From Secundilactobacillus silagincola (GTDB lineage: Bacteria; Bacillota; Bacilli; Lactobacillales; Lactobacillaceae), in assembly GCF_002583405.1 (NCBI RefSeq), contig NZ_BCMJ01000004.1:124001-188000 (forward strand): DNA of 64,000 nt, in the 5' to 3' direction. The notes beneath the pieces were generated by a model that was given only the letters and a program-made list of their open reading frames with translations, did no database searches and was not told the DNA's origin. Position 1 is the first letter of the stretch. Each line of letters starts with the position of its first letter. Positions 50,327 to 59,293 of the stretch are shown in pieces. The translations under genes and the position numbers were made by a program.

Positions 50327-51802
50327 ATGACACTAAACGAACTGCTCACCGCTGCCAAAGGTTATCCAGCAGCACCCGTTACCTTAGAATTTCAGCTGCC
50401 CGACTTTGACGCTGTAACGCTATTCAACGCTTTGAAAGAAGCCCAAGAACCCGGCTTTCTCTTAACTGGGAAACCTAAGAAGACCGAAGATGGCTATACC
50501 TTTATTGGTCTCGCCCCAAAGCAAACCTTCACCTACCGTGATGGCGTACTAACAACCACGGTTGAAGGTGGCGAAACCACCACCAAAGAAACGGCACTCA
50601 AGCCCATTTTAGAAAACATCTTAAAAAAACACCAAACACCTCTTATCTCTGGACTACCACCATTTACTGGCGGGTTAATCGGCTACTTTAGCTATGATTA
50701 TGCCAAGTATGCCACAACGGCACTCAAACAAAAGGTAGCTGACCCAATGAATCTGGATGACGCAGATCTGCTGTTGGTTGACCGCGTCATTGCTTACAAC
50801 CACCGCCAGCAAAAAGTCACCATCAGTCAAATCATTCCAACAGATGAACTGAAAGAACGCTACGCTGATGTGATGGCTGATTTAAAACAGCTTCAACAGC
50901 TGATTCTGAATGCTCAGCCAAAGCCACTACCACGCTTTGCTTTGACTCAGCCCTTTCATTTCCAATTCAGCCTTTCAGAATTTTCAGAACGAGTCGCGGT
51001 TGCCCAAAAACACATCGTGGACGGCGATATTTTCCAACTGATTTTCTCAAATCCGCAACAAGCTGCTATGAGCGGTTCGTTGCTGGGCGTTGCGCCAACC
51101 CTGTTCAGGGATAGTCCAAGCCCCTACCAGTTCTACTTCCACCACCGCGACTTTGAAACCCTAGGTGCGTCACCGGAAACCCTGATCACTAAACGTGGCA
51201 ACACCTTGTTCACCTACCCATTAGCGGGTACCAGACGTCGTGGGGCAACTAAAGAAGAAGACGATAAATTTGCTCATGAATTGCAGACTTCAGAAAAGGA
51301 AAAATCGGAGCATAACATGCTGATTGACTTAGGTCGAAATGATTTAGGCGTTGTCAGTCAGTTTGGTTCCGTCAAGGTAACTAAGACCCGTAACCTACTG
51401 AAGTTCGCTAACGTGATGCATCTGGGTTCAACGGTGGAAAGTACTGCTGACCCGAAAGCATCCGCCATGGATATCGTCAACGCAGTTCTGCCCGCTGGAA
51501 CGCTATCAGGCGCACCAAAAATCTCCGCCATGCAGATTATCGCTAAACTCGAAAATCGCAAACGCGGCGTTTACGGTGGCTGTCTCGGTTATCTGGATTT
51601 CAGCGGTGACTTGGACCTTTGCATCGGGATTCGGCTAACTTACCGCAAAGGTGATCAAATCGTGGTTCATTCCGGAGCCGGCATCGTGGCCGACAGCATC
51701 GCCAAATACGAGTATCAGGAATTTAACAACAAAGCCCGTGCAGTGGTTAACGCAATTAACACAGCAGATCAAGGAGGCGTCGCTCATGCTTTATCTAATT
51801 GA
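50327..51802 (+). CDS. trpE: Anthranilate synthase component I
   Basis: 491 residues; makes anthranilate from chorismate using ammonia from TrpG. The chorismate-binding core is complete: FQLIFSNPQ, GASPETLI, PLAGTRRRG, DLGRNDLG, GTLSGAPK and GCLGYLDFSGDLD. The N-terminal Trp-feedback segment, LLES in many enzymes, reads LLTG in PGFLLTGKPKK, so feedback may be altered. ATG 50327 is used since GGAGG sits seven bases upstream. It overlaps trpG by 17 bases. Confidence 0.96.
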   Translation: MTLNELLTAAKGYPAAPVTLEFQLPDFDAVTLFNALKEAQEPGFLLTGKPKKTEDGYTFIGLAPKQTFTYRDGVLTTTVEGGETTTKETALKPILENILKKHQTPLISGLPPFTGGLIGYFSYDYAKYATTALKQKVADPMNLDDADLLLVDRVIAYNHRQQKVTISQIIPTDELKERYADVMADLKQLQQLILNAQPKPLPRFALTQPFHFQFSLSEFSERVAVAQKHIVDGDIFQLIFSNPQQAAMSGSLLGVAPTLFRDSPSPYQFYFHHRDFETLGASPETLITKRGNTLFTYPLAGTRRRGATKEEDDKFAHELQTSEKEKSEHNMLIDLGRNDLGVVSQFGSVKVTKTRNLLKFANVMHLGSTVESTADPKASAMDIVNAVLPAGTLSGAPKISAMQIIAKLENRKRGVYGGCLGYLDFSGDLDLCIGIRLTYRKGDQIVVHSGAGIVADSIAKYEYQEFNNKARAVVNAINTADQGGVAHALSN

Positions 51803-52394
51803 TAATTACGATAGTTTCACCTATAACTTGTATCAACTCATCGGCACACTGAGTGAGGAACCTATCACCGTAGTCAAAAACGATGAACTCACTGCTGATG
51901 AATTATTGGCCAAACACCCCACTGGGATCATCCTCTCCCCAGGTCCTGGTCGTCCGGAAGACGCCGGTAATATGATGCAAATTCTTCGCGTCTTTATTGG
52001 CAGAGTACCGATTCTCGGGGTTTGCCTCGGTCACCAAGCAATCGGTGAAGCCTATGGCGCCCAAGTAGTTCACGCACCGAAACTGATGCACGGCAAGCCT
52101 TCAATGATGACCCAGCAAGGAAATTCGGACATGTTTAAAAATTGTCCCCTTCAATTTGAAGCTGCTCGATACCACTCACTAGTTATCGAACCCTCAACCA
52201 TGCCAGGTGACTTAACCGTCACGGCAACCGCTGATGATGGTACGATTCAAGCTGTGACTGATGAAGCTAACCAGGTTTACGGCGTTCAATTTCACCCTGA
52301 ATCCATCATGACCGATGCTGAAGTTGGCAAACAAATTATTAAAAATTATTTGGCTCAGATTCGCATTGCAATGGCGCTGGGCAGGCTTGCATAA
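51786..52394 (+). CDS. trpG: Anthranilate synthase component II, glutamine amidotransferase
   Basis: 202 residues, class I amidotransferase. NYDSFTYNLYQ at the N terminus, oxyanion SPGPGRPED, nucleophile Cys in GVCLGHQAIGE (near 79), and the His-Glu pair in FHPESIMT. The start lies inside the end of trpE (17-base overlap) with GGAGG upstream, so translation is coupled and gives equal amounts of the two subunits. The sequence ends in a short RIAMALGRLA tail; trpEG then ends and a new promoter/T-box follows, with no terminator in between. Confidence 0.96.
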   Translation: MLYLIDNYDSFTYNLYQLIGTLSEEPITVVKNDELTADELLAKHPTGIILSPGPGRPEDAGNMMQILRVFIGRVPILGVCLGHQAIGEAYGAQVVHAPKLMHGKPSMMTQQGNSDMFKNCPLQFEAARYHSLVIEPSTMPGDLTVTATADDGTIQAVTDEANQVYGVQFHPESIMTDAEVGKQIIKNYLAQIRIAMALGRLA

Positions 52395-52415
52395 AATTAA
52401 ATTTAGAAAAAAGTA

Positions 52416-52444
52416 TTGACAATATTTTCATAAAGTTTTAATCT
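52416..52444 (+). promoter_or_regulatory. Promoter of trpDCFBA
   Basis: TTGACA (52416-52421), 17 bases, TAATCT (52439-52444), located 22 bases after trpG. Confidence 0.85.
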
Positions 52445-52463
52445 ATTGTCAATCAAACAAATT

Positions 52464-52761
52464 CGCTCATACAAACCAATGATGTGGAGATCAAGATTAT
52501 CGTGCACGTAAAGAGAGCCGCCGTAGCTGAGAGTGCGACCGAACGCAGGTAGTTAAATGGACCACAGAGGGGCGCCCCGAAAGATACCGAGTACGGGAGC
52601 ACGTACAGACATACGTCAGTTGTCGGAAATGTGATTACGCATTTCGCTAAGGGTGATGTGAGGGTAAAGTCCCTGCATCAAATTAAGGTGGCACCGCGGA
52701 AATAATATCCGTCCTTAATGTAAACGCTAGTAATAGCGTTCACGTTATGGGCGGATTTTTT
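52464..52761 (+). promoter_or_regulatory. Trp T-box leader of trpDCFBA
   Basis: A second complete T-box, nearly identical to that of trpEG: specifier TGG (52558-52560), small hairpin GTAC-gggagcac-GTAC, T-box AAGGTGGCACCGCGG (52685-52699), and terminator CCGTCC..GGGCGG with AACGCT/AGCGTT inside. It lacks the inserted R1 repeat. Transcripts from the trpEG promoter would also meet this terminator, so trpDCFBA is gated by Trp-tRNA a second time. Confidence 0.94.
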
Positions 52762-52773
52762 GTTGCAGAGCGT

Positions 52774-52877
52774 GAGGAGAAACGCTTTGAAACCGGAGTG
52801 TAAGAGACTTGGGACAAAAATCCCGGTCTTGGATTTATGTTCTAAGTCTCTTACATGCAGGTTTCAGTTTCTCCGAA
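52774..52877 (+). repeat. R1 hairpin repeat in the trpDCFBA mRNA leader
   Basis: GGAGAAAC..GAAACC pairs with GGTTTC..GTTTCTCC; TAAGAGACTT pairs with AAGTCTCTTA; core AAAATCCCGGTCTTGGATTT. Nearly the same sequence as the copy before trpE; paired changes (GAGACC/GGTCTC there, GAAACC/GGTTTC here) keep the stem. Confidence 0.92.
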
Positions 52878-52915
52878 CGCGTTTCAGCAATATAACCGCG
52901 AAGGAGATCTTAATC

Positions 52916-52987
52916 ATGACAAATTTAAATCAGAAACGATGGCAAAGCCTTACAGCTGAATCAACTCAATTGATGAACACGAACTGA
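52916..52987 (+). CDS. Conserved 23-residue leader ORF before trpD
   Basis: ATG at 52916 with AAGGAG upstream, encoding [10 protein letters not shown].. with Trp at position 9 and the same length as the leader before trpE; its stop is 22 bases before trpD. See that entry for the argument that both are translated. It shares the following TGGAGGAATTTACCATG junction with the trpE leader. Confidence 0.6.
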   Translation: MTNLNQKRWQSLTAESTQLMNTN

Positions 52988-53009
52988 CAATAAACTGGAG
53001 GAATTTACC

Positions 53010-54038
53010 ATGACAATGACTATTGAAAACGCAATTACTAAAGTAACTAGCCGTAACGATTTAACCTTTGACGAAATGAACGACGTGATGAACGAAATCA
53101 TGGATGGCAAAGCAAACGACATTCAAATTTCAAGTTTACTCACTGCTTTGACAGTCAAACACGAGACAGTACAAGAAATCGCCGGGGCCGCTAACTCAAT
53201 GAGAGACCACGCCTTAACCTTCAAAGCCGGCGAACCGGTCCTTGAAATCGTCGGTACTGGTGGTGACCACGCCAACTCATTCAACATTTCAACCACTTCG
53301 TCATTAGTTGCCGCAGCCGCTGGTACACCAGTTGCTAAGCATGGTAACCGGGCCGCTACCTCTAAGAGCGGCGCTGCTGATGTCCTTGAAGCCTTAGGCG
53401 TTAACATCAACGTCACACCAGAAGCTAGCGAAGATATTTTAAATCAAATCGGCATCTGCTTCTTGTTCGCTCAGGAGTACCACAAGGCAATGCGCTTTGT
53501 CGCCCCTGTTCGTAAGACGTTAGGTATTCGGACCTTGTTCAACGTCCTTGGACCACTGGCTAATCCAGCTCACGCCGGCATGCAGTTATTCGGTGTTTAC
53601 GATGATTCGCTGGTAGAACCAATGGCACACGTGCTCCACGAATTGGGTGTTCAAAATGCCTTAGTCATTTATGGGACAGATGGTTTGGATGAAGCTTCCA
53701 TTTCCGCCCCAACCCACGTGGTTGAAGTTCGCGGTGATAACTTCAAATCTTACACCATCACACCAGAACAGTTCGGTTTAAAACGTGCTAAGAAGGAAGA
53801 CATTGTTGGTGGTACACCTGCTGATAACGCCCAAATCACCCGTAATATTTTAGCTGGCAAGAAGGGTCCACAACGCGATATCGTTCTTTTGAACGCTGGT
53901 TTAGCCCTTTACACCGCACATCCAGAATTAACCATGGAAGGCGCCGTTAAGAAAGCAGCTGAAGTGATTGATAGCGGTGCAGCTCAAAAGAAACTTGACG
54001 AATTCATCGACTTAACGAAAGGAGCACAAGTAGCATGA
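53010..54038 (+). CDS. trpD: Anthranilate phosphoribosyltransferase
   Basis: 342 residues; transfers phosphoribose from PRPP to anthranilate. The glycine loop [35 protein letters not shown], and [19 protein letters not shown] are diagnostic. First gene of trpDCFBA, and it overlaps trpC by four bases (ATGA). The ATG at 53010 has GGAGG seven bases upstream; a second ATG two codons later is possible. Confidence 0.96.
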   Translation: MTMTIENAITKVTSRNDLTFDEMNDVMNEIMDGKANDIQISSLLTALTVKHETVQEIAGAANSMRDHALTFKAGEPVLEIVGTGGDHANSFNISTTSSLVAAAAGTPVAKHGNRAATSKSGAADVLEALGVNINVTPEASEDILNQIGICFLFAQEYHKAMRFVAPVRKTLGIRTLFNVLGPLANPAHAGMQLFGVYDDSLVEPMAHVLHELGVQNALVIYGTDGLDEASISAPTHVVEVRGDNFKSYTITPEQFGLKRAKKEDIVGGTPADNAQITRNILAGKKGPQRDIVLLNAGLALYTAHPELTMEGAVKKAAEVIDSGAAQKKLDEFIDLTKGAQVA

Positions 54039-54814
54039 TTCTAGACGACCTTGTGGCAGCTACGAAACGCCGCCTCCAACGCGAAAAAGAAGTTGTTTCA
54101 GTTGACGACATGAAGGCTAAAGCCGCCGCAGCGCCGACTAAGGATTCACAAGCGGTTTACGACCGTTTCAATGCTCCTGGCATTCATTTGATCGGTGAAG
54201 TAAAAAAAGCCTCACCTTCAAAGGGATTAATTGCTGACCAGTTCCCCTACCTGGAAATTGCTAAGGATTATGATCAGCACGGTGTCAGTGCCATTTCTGT
54301 TTTGACTGAACCCGATTATTTCAAAGGTGACATTCGCTACCTACAAGAAATTGCTGCTAACGTCAGCGTTCCGGTTCTGCGAAAAGATTTCGTAGTTGAT
54401 TCTTATATGCTTTACCAAGCTAAAGCAGCTGGTGCCAGCATCGTGCTATTAATAGTAGCAATCCTCAGTGATCAGCAGCTGAAAGACTACTTTAAACTAG
54501 CACACGAACTGGGATTAGCGGCCTTAGTTGAAGCCCATGACGAACAGGAATTAAAACGAGCTGTAGACGTGGGTGCCAAGTTGATTGGCGTCAACAACCG
54601 CGATTTAAGAACCTTCGATGTTTCGCTAAACAACAGCATCAAGTTACGCAAACTGGTGCCTAATAATATTGCCTTCGTTGCTGAAAGTGGCATCCATACT
54701 AGAGACGACGTAAAGGTGATGGAAGAAAACCACATGAACGGTATCTTGATTGGTGAAGCCTTAATGACCGCACCGGATAAAGCTGAAAAAATTACGCAAT
54801 TATTAGGAGTGTGA
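54035..54814 (+). CDS. trpC: Indole-3-glycerol phosphate synthase
   Basis: 259 residues, (beta/alpha)8 enzyme closing the indole ring. [12 protein letters not shown] (catalytic Lys), [44 protein letters not shown] and AESGI match every core strand. It starts inside trpD (ATGA overlap) and lies four bases before trpF, so the operon is tightly coupled. Confidence 0.96.
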   Translation: MILDDLVAATKRRLQREKEVVSVDDMKAKAAAAPTKDSQAVYDRFNAPGIHLIGEVKKASPSKGLIADQFPYLEIAKDYDQHGVSAISVLTEPDYFKGDIRYLQEIAANVSVPVLRKDFVVDSYMLYQAKAAGASIVLLIVAILSDQQLKDYFKLAHELGLAALVEAHDEQELKRAVDVGAKLIGVNNRDLRTFDVSLNNSIKLRKLVPNNIAFVAESGIHTRDDVKVMEENHMNGILIGEALMTAPDKAEKITQLLGV

Positions 54815-54818
54815 TGAC

Positions 54819-55397
54819 ATGACGCAAATCAAAATCTGTGGCTTAATGCGAGAACAAGATACGCAGGTGGTTAATGAAGTGCACCCAGATTTCGCTGGTT
54901 TTGTATTTGCGAAAAGTCGTCGTCAAATTTCACTGGCAACTGCCTTAAAATTCCGGCAACTGCTTGACCCATCAATTCCAACGGCTGGCGTATTCGTTAA
55001 CGAACCACTAGAAAATATGCTGAAGATCTATCAAAGCGGTGCGATTCAAATCGTCCAGCTTCACGGGAATGAATCAGAAGACACAGTGAAAGCATTAAAA
55101 AATGCTGGCGCAACCGTCTTCCAAGTCTTTAAACCAGATGCGAAAATCACACCTACTGCAGCTGATTACGTCATGTTGGATAGTGGCAATGGTTCAGGAA
55201 TTGCCCTAGACTGGACGCGAGTACCAAAAGCGCCCCATCCGTTTATTCTCGCTGGTGGACTAACACCAGAAAATGTCACTACCGCCATCAACACGGTTCA
55301 CCCAGACGTGATCGACGTCTCTAGCGGTGTTGAAACCAACGGCCAAAAAGATCCCGATAAGATTCGCGCAATCGTTGCAACTACTCATGCTAATTAA
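54819..55397 (+). CDS. trpF: Phosphoribosylanthranilate isomerase
   Basis: 192 residues, the short end of the usual range. [10 protein letters not shown] holds the catalytic Cys (KICG), the Asp acid lies in [10 protein letters not shown], and [10 protein letters not shown] and [17 protein letters not shown] complete the phosphate site. Separate from trpC, as is usual in Firmicutes. GGAGTG lies just before the ATG; trpB follows. Confidence 0.95.
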   Translation: MTQIKICGLMREQDTQVVNEVHPDFAGFVFAKSRRQISLATALKFRQLLDPSIPTAGVFVNEPLENMLKIYQSGAIQIVQLHGNESEDTVKALKNAGATVFQVFKPDAKITPTAADYVMLDSGNGSGIALDWTRVPKAPHPFILAGGLTPENVTTAINTVHPDVIDVSSGVETNGQKDPDKIRAIVATTHAN

Positions 55398-55414
55398 TGA
55401 AAGGAAACCTATCA

Positions 55415-56629
55415 ATGACTGAACTTAATTTGGAACTTAACAAGAATACCTCCGGACGCTACGGCGAATACGGTGGTCAATATATCCCCGAAACTTTAAT
55501 GAACGAACTGGATCGCATGACCAAAGCTTACGAACATTACAAAAATGATCCAGAATTCAAAACCGAACTTCACGATTTATTAGTGGATTATGCGAACCGT
55601 CCTTCATTACTGTACTATGCGGAACGCATGACTAAAGACCTTGGTGGTGCTCAAATTTACTTAAAACGTGAAGACCTTAACCATACTGGTGCACATAAAA
55701 TTAACAACGTGATTGGCCAAGCCTTACTGGCAAAACACATGGGCAAAACCCGTTTGATTGCTGAAACTGGTGCTGGTCAACATGGTGTGGCAACCGCGAC
55801 TATCGCTGCCTACTTTGGGATGGAATGCGAAATCTTCATGGGGAAGAAAGATACTGACCGTCAACGGCTAAACGTCTACCGGATGGAATTGTTAGGTGCC
55901 AAGGTGCACCCCGTTACCAGCGGTTCAATGGTCTTGAAAGACGCTATCAACGCGGCACTGCAAGACTGGACTAAACGGGTGGATGACACCTTCTATCTCA
56001 TGGGTTCAGCAACTGGTCCACACCCTTACCCATTAATGGTTCGGGACTTTCAATCAGTGATCAGCCAAGAATCAAAGAAGCAACTCAAGGAAAAGACTGG
56101 CAAATTACCTGATATGGTGGTTGCCTGTGTCGGTGGCGGTTCAAACGCCATTGGTTCATTTGCCAACTATATTGATGATCCAAGTGTTCAATTGGTCGGT
56201 GCTGAAGCAGCTGGTAAGGGCGTTGAAACTGAATTAACTGCAGCCACAGTTGAACGGGGTTCTGATGGTATTTTCCATGGTATGAAGTCCATGTTCCTGC
56301 AAAACAAGACCGGTCAAATCAACCCAGTGTACTCAATTTCAGCTGGTCTTGACTACCCAGGTGTCGGTCCAGAACATGCTTACCTCGCTAAAACCGGCCG
56401 TGCCCAATACGTCGGTATTACCGATGACGAAGCCGTTCAGGCCTTTGAATACATTGCCAAAACGGAAGGTATCGTAGCTGCTATCGAAAGTTGCCACGCG
56501 GTTGCCTACGTTGAAAAAATTGCACCAAAGATGCGTAAAGATCAAATCATTGTCTGCACCCTCTCCGGTCGGGGCGACAAAGATGTTGCTTCAATTGCTA
56601 AATACAGAGGAGTGGATATTGATGAGTAA
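55415..56629 (+). CDS. trpB: Tryptophan synthase beta chain
   Basis: 404 residues; condenses indole with serine using [19 protein letters not shown], the PLP-Lys segment [21 protein letters not shown], the GGGSNAIG phosphate loop, and the C-terminal SGRGDKD are all present, marking a TrpB1-type enzyme that channels with TrpA. ATG 55415 (AAAGGA upstream) is preferred over an ATG at 55397 overlapping the trpF stop. It overlaps trpA by eight bases. Confidence 0.96.
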   Translation: MTELNLELNKNTSGRYGEYGGQYIPETLMNELDRMTKAYEHYKNDPEFKTELHDLLVDYANRPSLLYYAERMTKDLGGAQIYLKREDLNHTGAHKINNVIGQALLAKHMGKTRLIAETGAGQHGVATATIAAYFGMECEIFMGKKDTDRQRLNVYRMELLGAKVHPVTSGSMVLKDAINAALQDWTKRVDDTFYLMGSATGPHPYPLMVRDFQSVISQESKKQLKEKTGKLPDMVVACVGGGSNAIGSFANYIDDPSVQLVGAEAAGKGVETELTAATVERGSDGIFHGMKSMFLQNKTGQINPVYSISAGLDYPGVGPEHAYLAKTGRAQYVGITDDEAVQAFEYIAKTEGIVAAIESCHAVAYVEKIAPKMRKDQIIVCTLSGRGDKDVASIAKYRGVDIDE

Positions 56630-57413
56630 ATTAACTGATGCCTTTAAAAACCAAAAAGCCTTCATCCCGTTCGTTGCAGCCAACGATCCCGATTTTGAAG
56701 GTACTGTCAACAACGTGGTCGCACTAGCAAAGGGTGGTGCGGATATTGTCGAACTAGGTATTCCCTTCTCCGACCCAATCGCTGATGGCCCCGTCATTCA
56801 AGCAGCGGATCTACGCGCCTTAAAAGCCGACCCTGATTTACCAATGGATACGATTTTCGATATGGTTAAGGAAATCCGCAAGCAGACTGATGTGCCGCTA
56901 GCGTTCCTGACTTATTTAAACATCGTCTTCCAATATGGATACGAAGCCTTTACCGCTCGTTGTGAGGAACTAGGAATTTACGGGTTAGTCATTCCAGATA
57001 TGCCTCTGGAAGAACGTGGCGAATTAGCACCCATTGCAGAAAAGCACAACGTTGATTTAATTCCGTTAGTAACCCCAATTTCTGCTGATCGTATCGAAAA
57101 AATTGCCGCTGCTGCTACCGGCTTTATCTACGTGGTTTCATCACTCGGTGTCACTGGTGAACGAAGTGAGTTTGCGAATGGCTTGGCTGACTTAGTTAAC
57201 CGGATCCGTAAAGTCACCGACGTCCCAACCGCCATTGGTTTTGGGATTCACACCCCAGAACAAGCCACCGAAATGGCGCAAATCGCTGATGGTGCCATTG
57301 TTGGTAGTGCCTGTGTCAACATCGTGGCCGAATACGGTCGCCAAGCACCCGCAAAATTGACCGATTATACCAAACAAATGAAAGCAGCTGTTAATGCCAA
57401 TCCGGTGAGATAG
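56622..57413 (+). CDS. trpA: Tryptophan synthase alpha chain
   Basis: 263 residues; splits indole-3-glycerol phosphate to indole for Trp[34 protein letters not shown] (catalytic Glu), [11 protein letters not shown] (Asp position occupied by Asn-containing loop), IPDMPLEE and SSLGVTGER mark the family. The ATG lies within the last codons of trpB. A strong terminator follows, ending the operon. Confidence 0.95.
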   Translation: MSKLTDAFKNQKAFIPFVAANDPDFEGTVNNVVALAKGGADIVELGIPFSDPIADGPVIQAADLRALKADPDLPMDTIFDMVKEIRKQTDVPLAFLTYLNIVFQYGYEAFTARCEELGIYGLVIPDMPLEERGELAPIAEKHNVDLIPLVTPISADRIEKIAAAATGFIYVVSSLGVTGERSEFANGLADLVNRIRKVTDVPTAIGFGIHTPEQATEMAQIADGAIVGSACVNIVAEYGRQAPAKLTDYTKQMKAAVNANPVR

Positions 57414-57427
57414 GCATAACTGTTTAC

Positions 57428-57478
57428 AAAAACAGGAATCACTCTTCCAAACCCTTGGACTTGTGGTTCCTGTTTTTG
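57428..57478 (+). terminator. Terminator of the trp operon
   Basis: AAAAACAGGAATCAC pairs with GTGGTTCCTGTTTTT, 15 bases after the trpA stop. Confidence 0.92.
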
Positions 57479-57707
57479 CAGAAGCGACAGTTAAAACGAA
57501 CTGCTCAGCCGATAATAATAAGTTTATAATTTTACTTTTAATAATCACTTGATATCAGCTTCACATCAGCATTTCCAACCATTGTAAACCCAACTGATTT
57601 AAATTTATTTGTCAAAATCAAGTCTTTATGGTTGTGATTGCAAGCATATGCTGGTATCCTACAATCGAATTACATTTCTGAGTTATATTTTGGAGGAGGG
57701 GGTCATC

Positions 57708-58136
57708 ATGAACACTAAAACAACTGCTAGCTTAATTCATCGTATCGCAAGTTTCGAGACCCAGTATTTGAACCAGCAACTACGCACCTTAGACCTGAAT
57801 TCGGATCAGGCCCGGGCAATCAATTTTATTGCCAGTCACCCTAATAGTATGCAGCGTGATATCGCACATTACCTTAACCGGCAAGAAGCCAGTGTCACCA
57901 ACTTATTAAAGGGGTTAGTTCGTCGTAATCTCATTGTCCGCACGATTCCGGTGGAAAATGAACGAACCAAGCTGCTTTCTTTAACCCAAGCAGGTGCAGA
58001 TCTAGTCGATGACATTCAAAAGTCTTTTTCACAAATGAACATTCTTTTAGAAGATTCTTTGTCTGATGCTGAAGCCACAAAGTTAACCCAATTACTGTAT
58101 ACGATTCAAAAACAAATCGATGGCGAACAGAACTAA
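57708..58136 (+). CDS. MarR-family transcriptional regulator
   Basis: 142 residues behind an exceptionally strong GGAGGAGGGGG ribosome site. Winged helix at about 30-85: NSMQRDIAHYLNRQEASVTNLLKGLVRRNLIVRTIPVENERTKLLSLT. The preceding 230 bases hold its promoter; a terminator follows. No target can be inferred from neighbours. Confidence 0.9.
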   Translation: MNTKTTASLIHRIASFETQYLNQQLRTLDLNSDQARAINFIASHPNSMQRDIAHYLNRQEASVTNLLKGLVRRNLIVRTIPVENERTKLLSLTQAGADLVDDIQKSFSQMNILLEDSLSDAEATKLTQLLYTIQKQIDGEQN

Positions 58137-58174
58137 TTTTGTATATCCGGGGTAATAATAAATAAACCCGTGAA

Positions 58175-58216
58175 CGTCTCTTTATCCTTGAAAATACTGG
58201 ATAAAGAGGCTTTTTT
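58175..58216 (+). terminator. Terminator after the MarR gene
   Basis: GTCTCTTTATCC pairs with GGATAAAGAGGC, followed by TTTTTT. Confidence 0.9.
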
Positions 58217-58281
58217 GCGCTCCTCGTTTTAAATCATGTAAAATAAGACTAACAGCATCTTACAGAAAGAAGGCCTTCACC

Positions 58282-58923
58282 ATTTCAATAGATATCAATT
58301 GGCTCTACCAAACCTTGCTTGACCACATGGGGCCTTCTGGCTGGTGGCCCGCAGATGATAAACGAGACATTATTGTCGGCGCTATTTTGGTTCAAAATAC
58401 CGCTTGGCAAAATGCCGATGTGGGCTTAAACAACCTAAAACACCGCACCGAGTTGGACCCCGAAGCGGTGTTATCGTTATCACAAACTGAATTAATTGAC
58501 CTGATTCGGGCAAGCGGTTTTTACCGTAATAAAGCTAAGGCCATCCACAATGTCTTTCAGTGGTTCGACGACCTAAACTGGGACTACGCCGCCGTGGCTG
58601 CAAGTACCACTCAGACTGAGCTTCGCAAACAGCTACTGGCGCTACCTGGCGTTGGTCAGGAGACTGCGGATGTTTACCTTGTATACATCTTTGATTTACC
58701 AACCTTTATTGCTGACTCCTACACCCGCCGCCTCTTTAAACACCTAGGTTATCGGCGCACTGATACTTACCAGCACCTGAAACAGCAAGTCACCCTACCC
58801 GATAATTTCACCTACGAAATGGCACAGGATTTTCACGGCCAGTTGGATGAATTTGGCAAACAGTATCTACAGCGTGACGACACCTTTGAAGACAGTTTTC
58901 TAGCCCGAGAGTTATCTAAATAG
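58282..58923 (+). CDS. Endonuclease III-like DNA glycosylase (HhH-GPD)
   Basis: 213 residues if translation begins at ATT 58282. AAGAAGG lies eight bases before that codon, and ISIDINWLYQTLLDHMG gives the family's usual N-terminal helix; the alternatives TTG 58315 and ATG 58327 have no ribosome site and truncate the helix. HhH motif LLALPGVGQETADVYLVY with catalytic Asp in FIADSYTRRLF (about 150-160). The Fe-S cysteines of Nth are absent, as in the short endonuclease III-related group. Its last 12 bases overlap the convergent DUF1304 gene. Confidence 0.85.
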   Translation: MSIDINWLYQTLLDHMGPSGWWPADDKRDIIVGAILVQNTAWQNADVGLNNLKHRTELDPEAVLSLSQTELIDLIRASGFYRNKAKAIHNVFQWFDDLNWDYAAVAASTTQTELRKQLLALPGVGQETADVYLVYIFDLPTFIADSYTRRLFKHLGYRRTDTYQHLKQQVTLPDNFTYEMAQDFHGQLDEFGKQYLQRDDTFEDSFLARELSK

Positions 58924-59283
58924 TAACAAGCTCAATAGTGCTAAAAGACCAGGAATCCCTTGAGTCCAAGCAATCTGACGATTTACCGTTAAACCACCGA
59001 AGATGCCGGCAATAAATACAAAAGCCGTGAACAGTAAGCAACCCGGCATTACCGCATTGGCAGGCATCCCGAAGCGCATGAATAGTAAGCCGATGCCCAC
59101 AAACCCGTTATACAAACCAAAATTAGCCATTGTGGCCTTAGTTTCTGGCTGCTGTTGATACTGCATCGAAAAACCAAAGGCCCTTTTTGCAGCAGCAGTT
59201 TGCGAGCCAAACATTTCCAAACATAATATCAATAGTGCCTCTACTGCAACAATTACCACTAACACCGTACTAATGACTGACAT
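58912..59283 (-). CDS. DUF1304 integral membrane protein
   Basis: 123 residues with four hydrophobic segments; LEMFGSQTAAAKRAFGF and FGLYNGFVGIGLLF are diagnostic of the DUF1304 family, whose role is not known. The start at 59283 follows GGGGGAA; a longer upstream reading would run back into the neighbouring secreted-protein gene and is rejected. Ten bases separate it from that upstream gene on the same strand, so they are probably co-transcribed. Confidence 0.85.
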   Translation of the reverse strand: MSVISTVLVVIVAVEALLILCLEMFGSQTAAAKRAFGFSMQYQQQPETKATMANFGLYNGFVGIGLLFMRFGMPANAVMPGCLLFTAFVFIAGIFGGLTVNRQIAWTQGIPGLLALLSLLLFR

Positions 59284-59293
59284 ATCATTCCCC

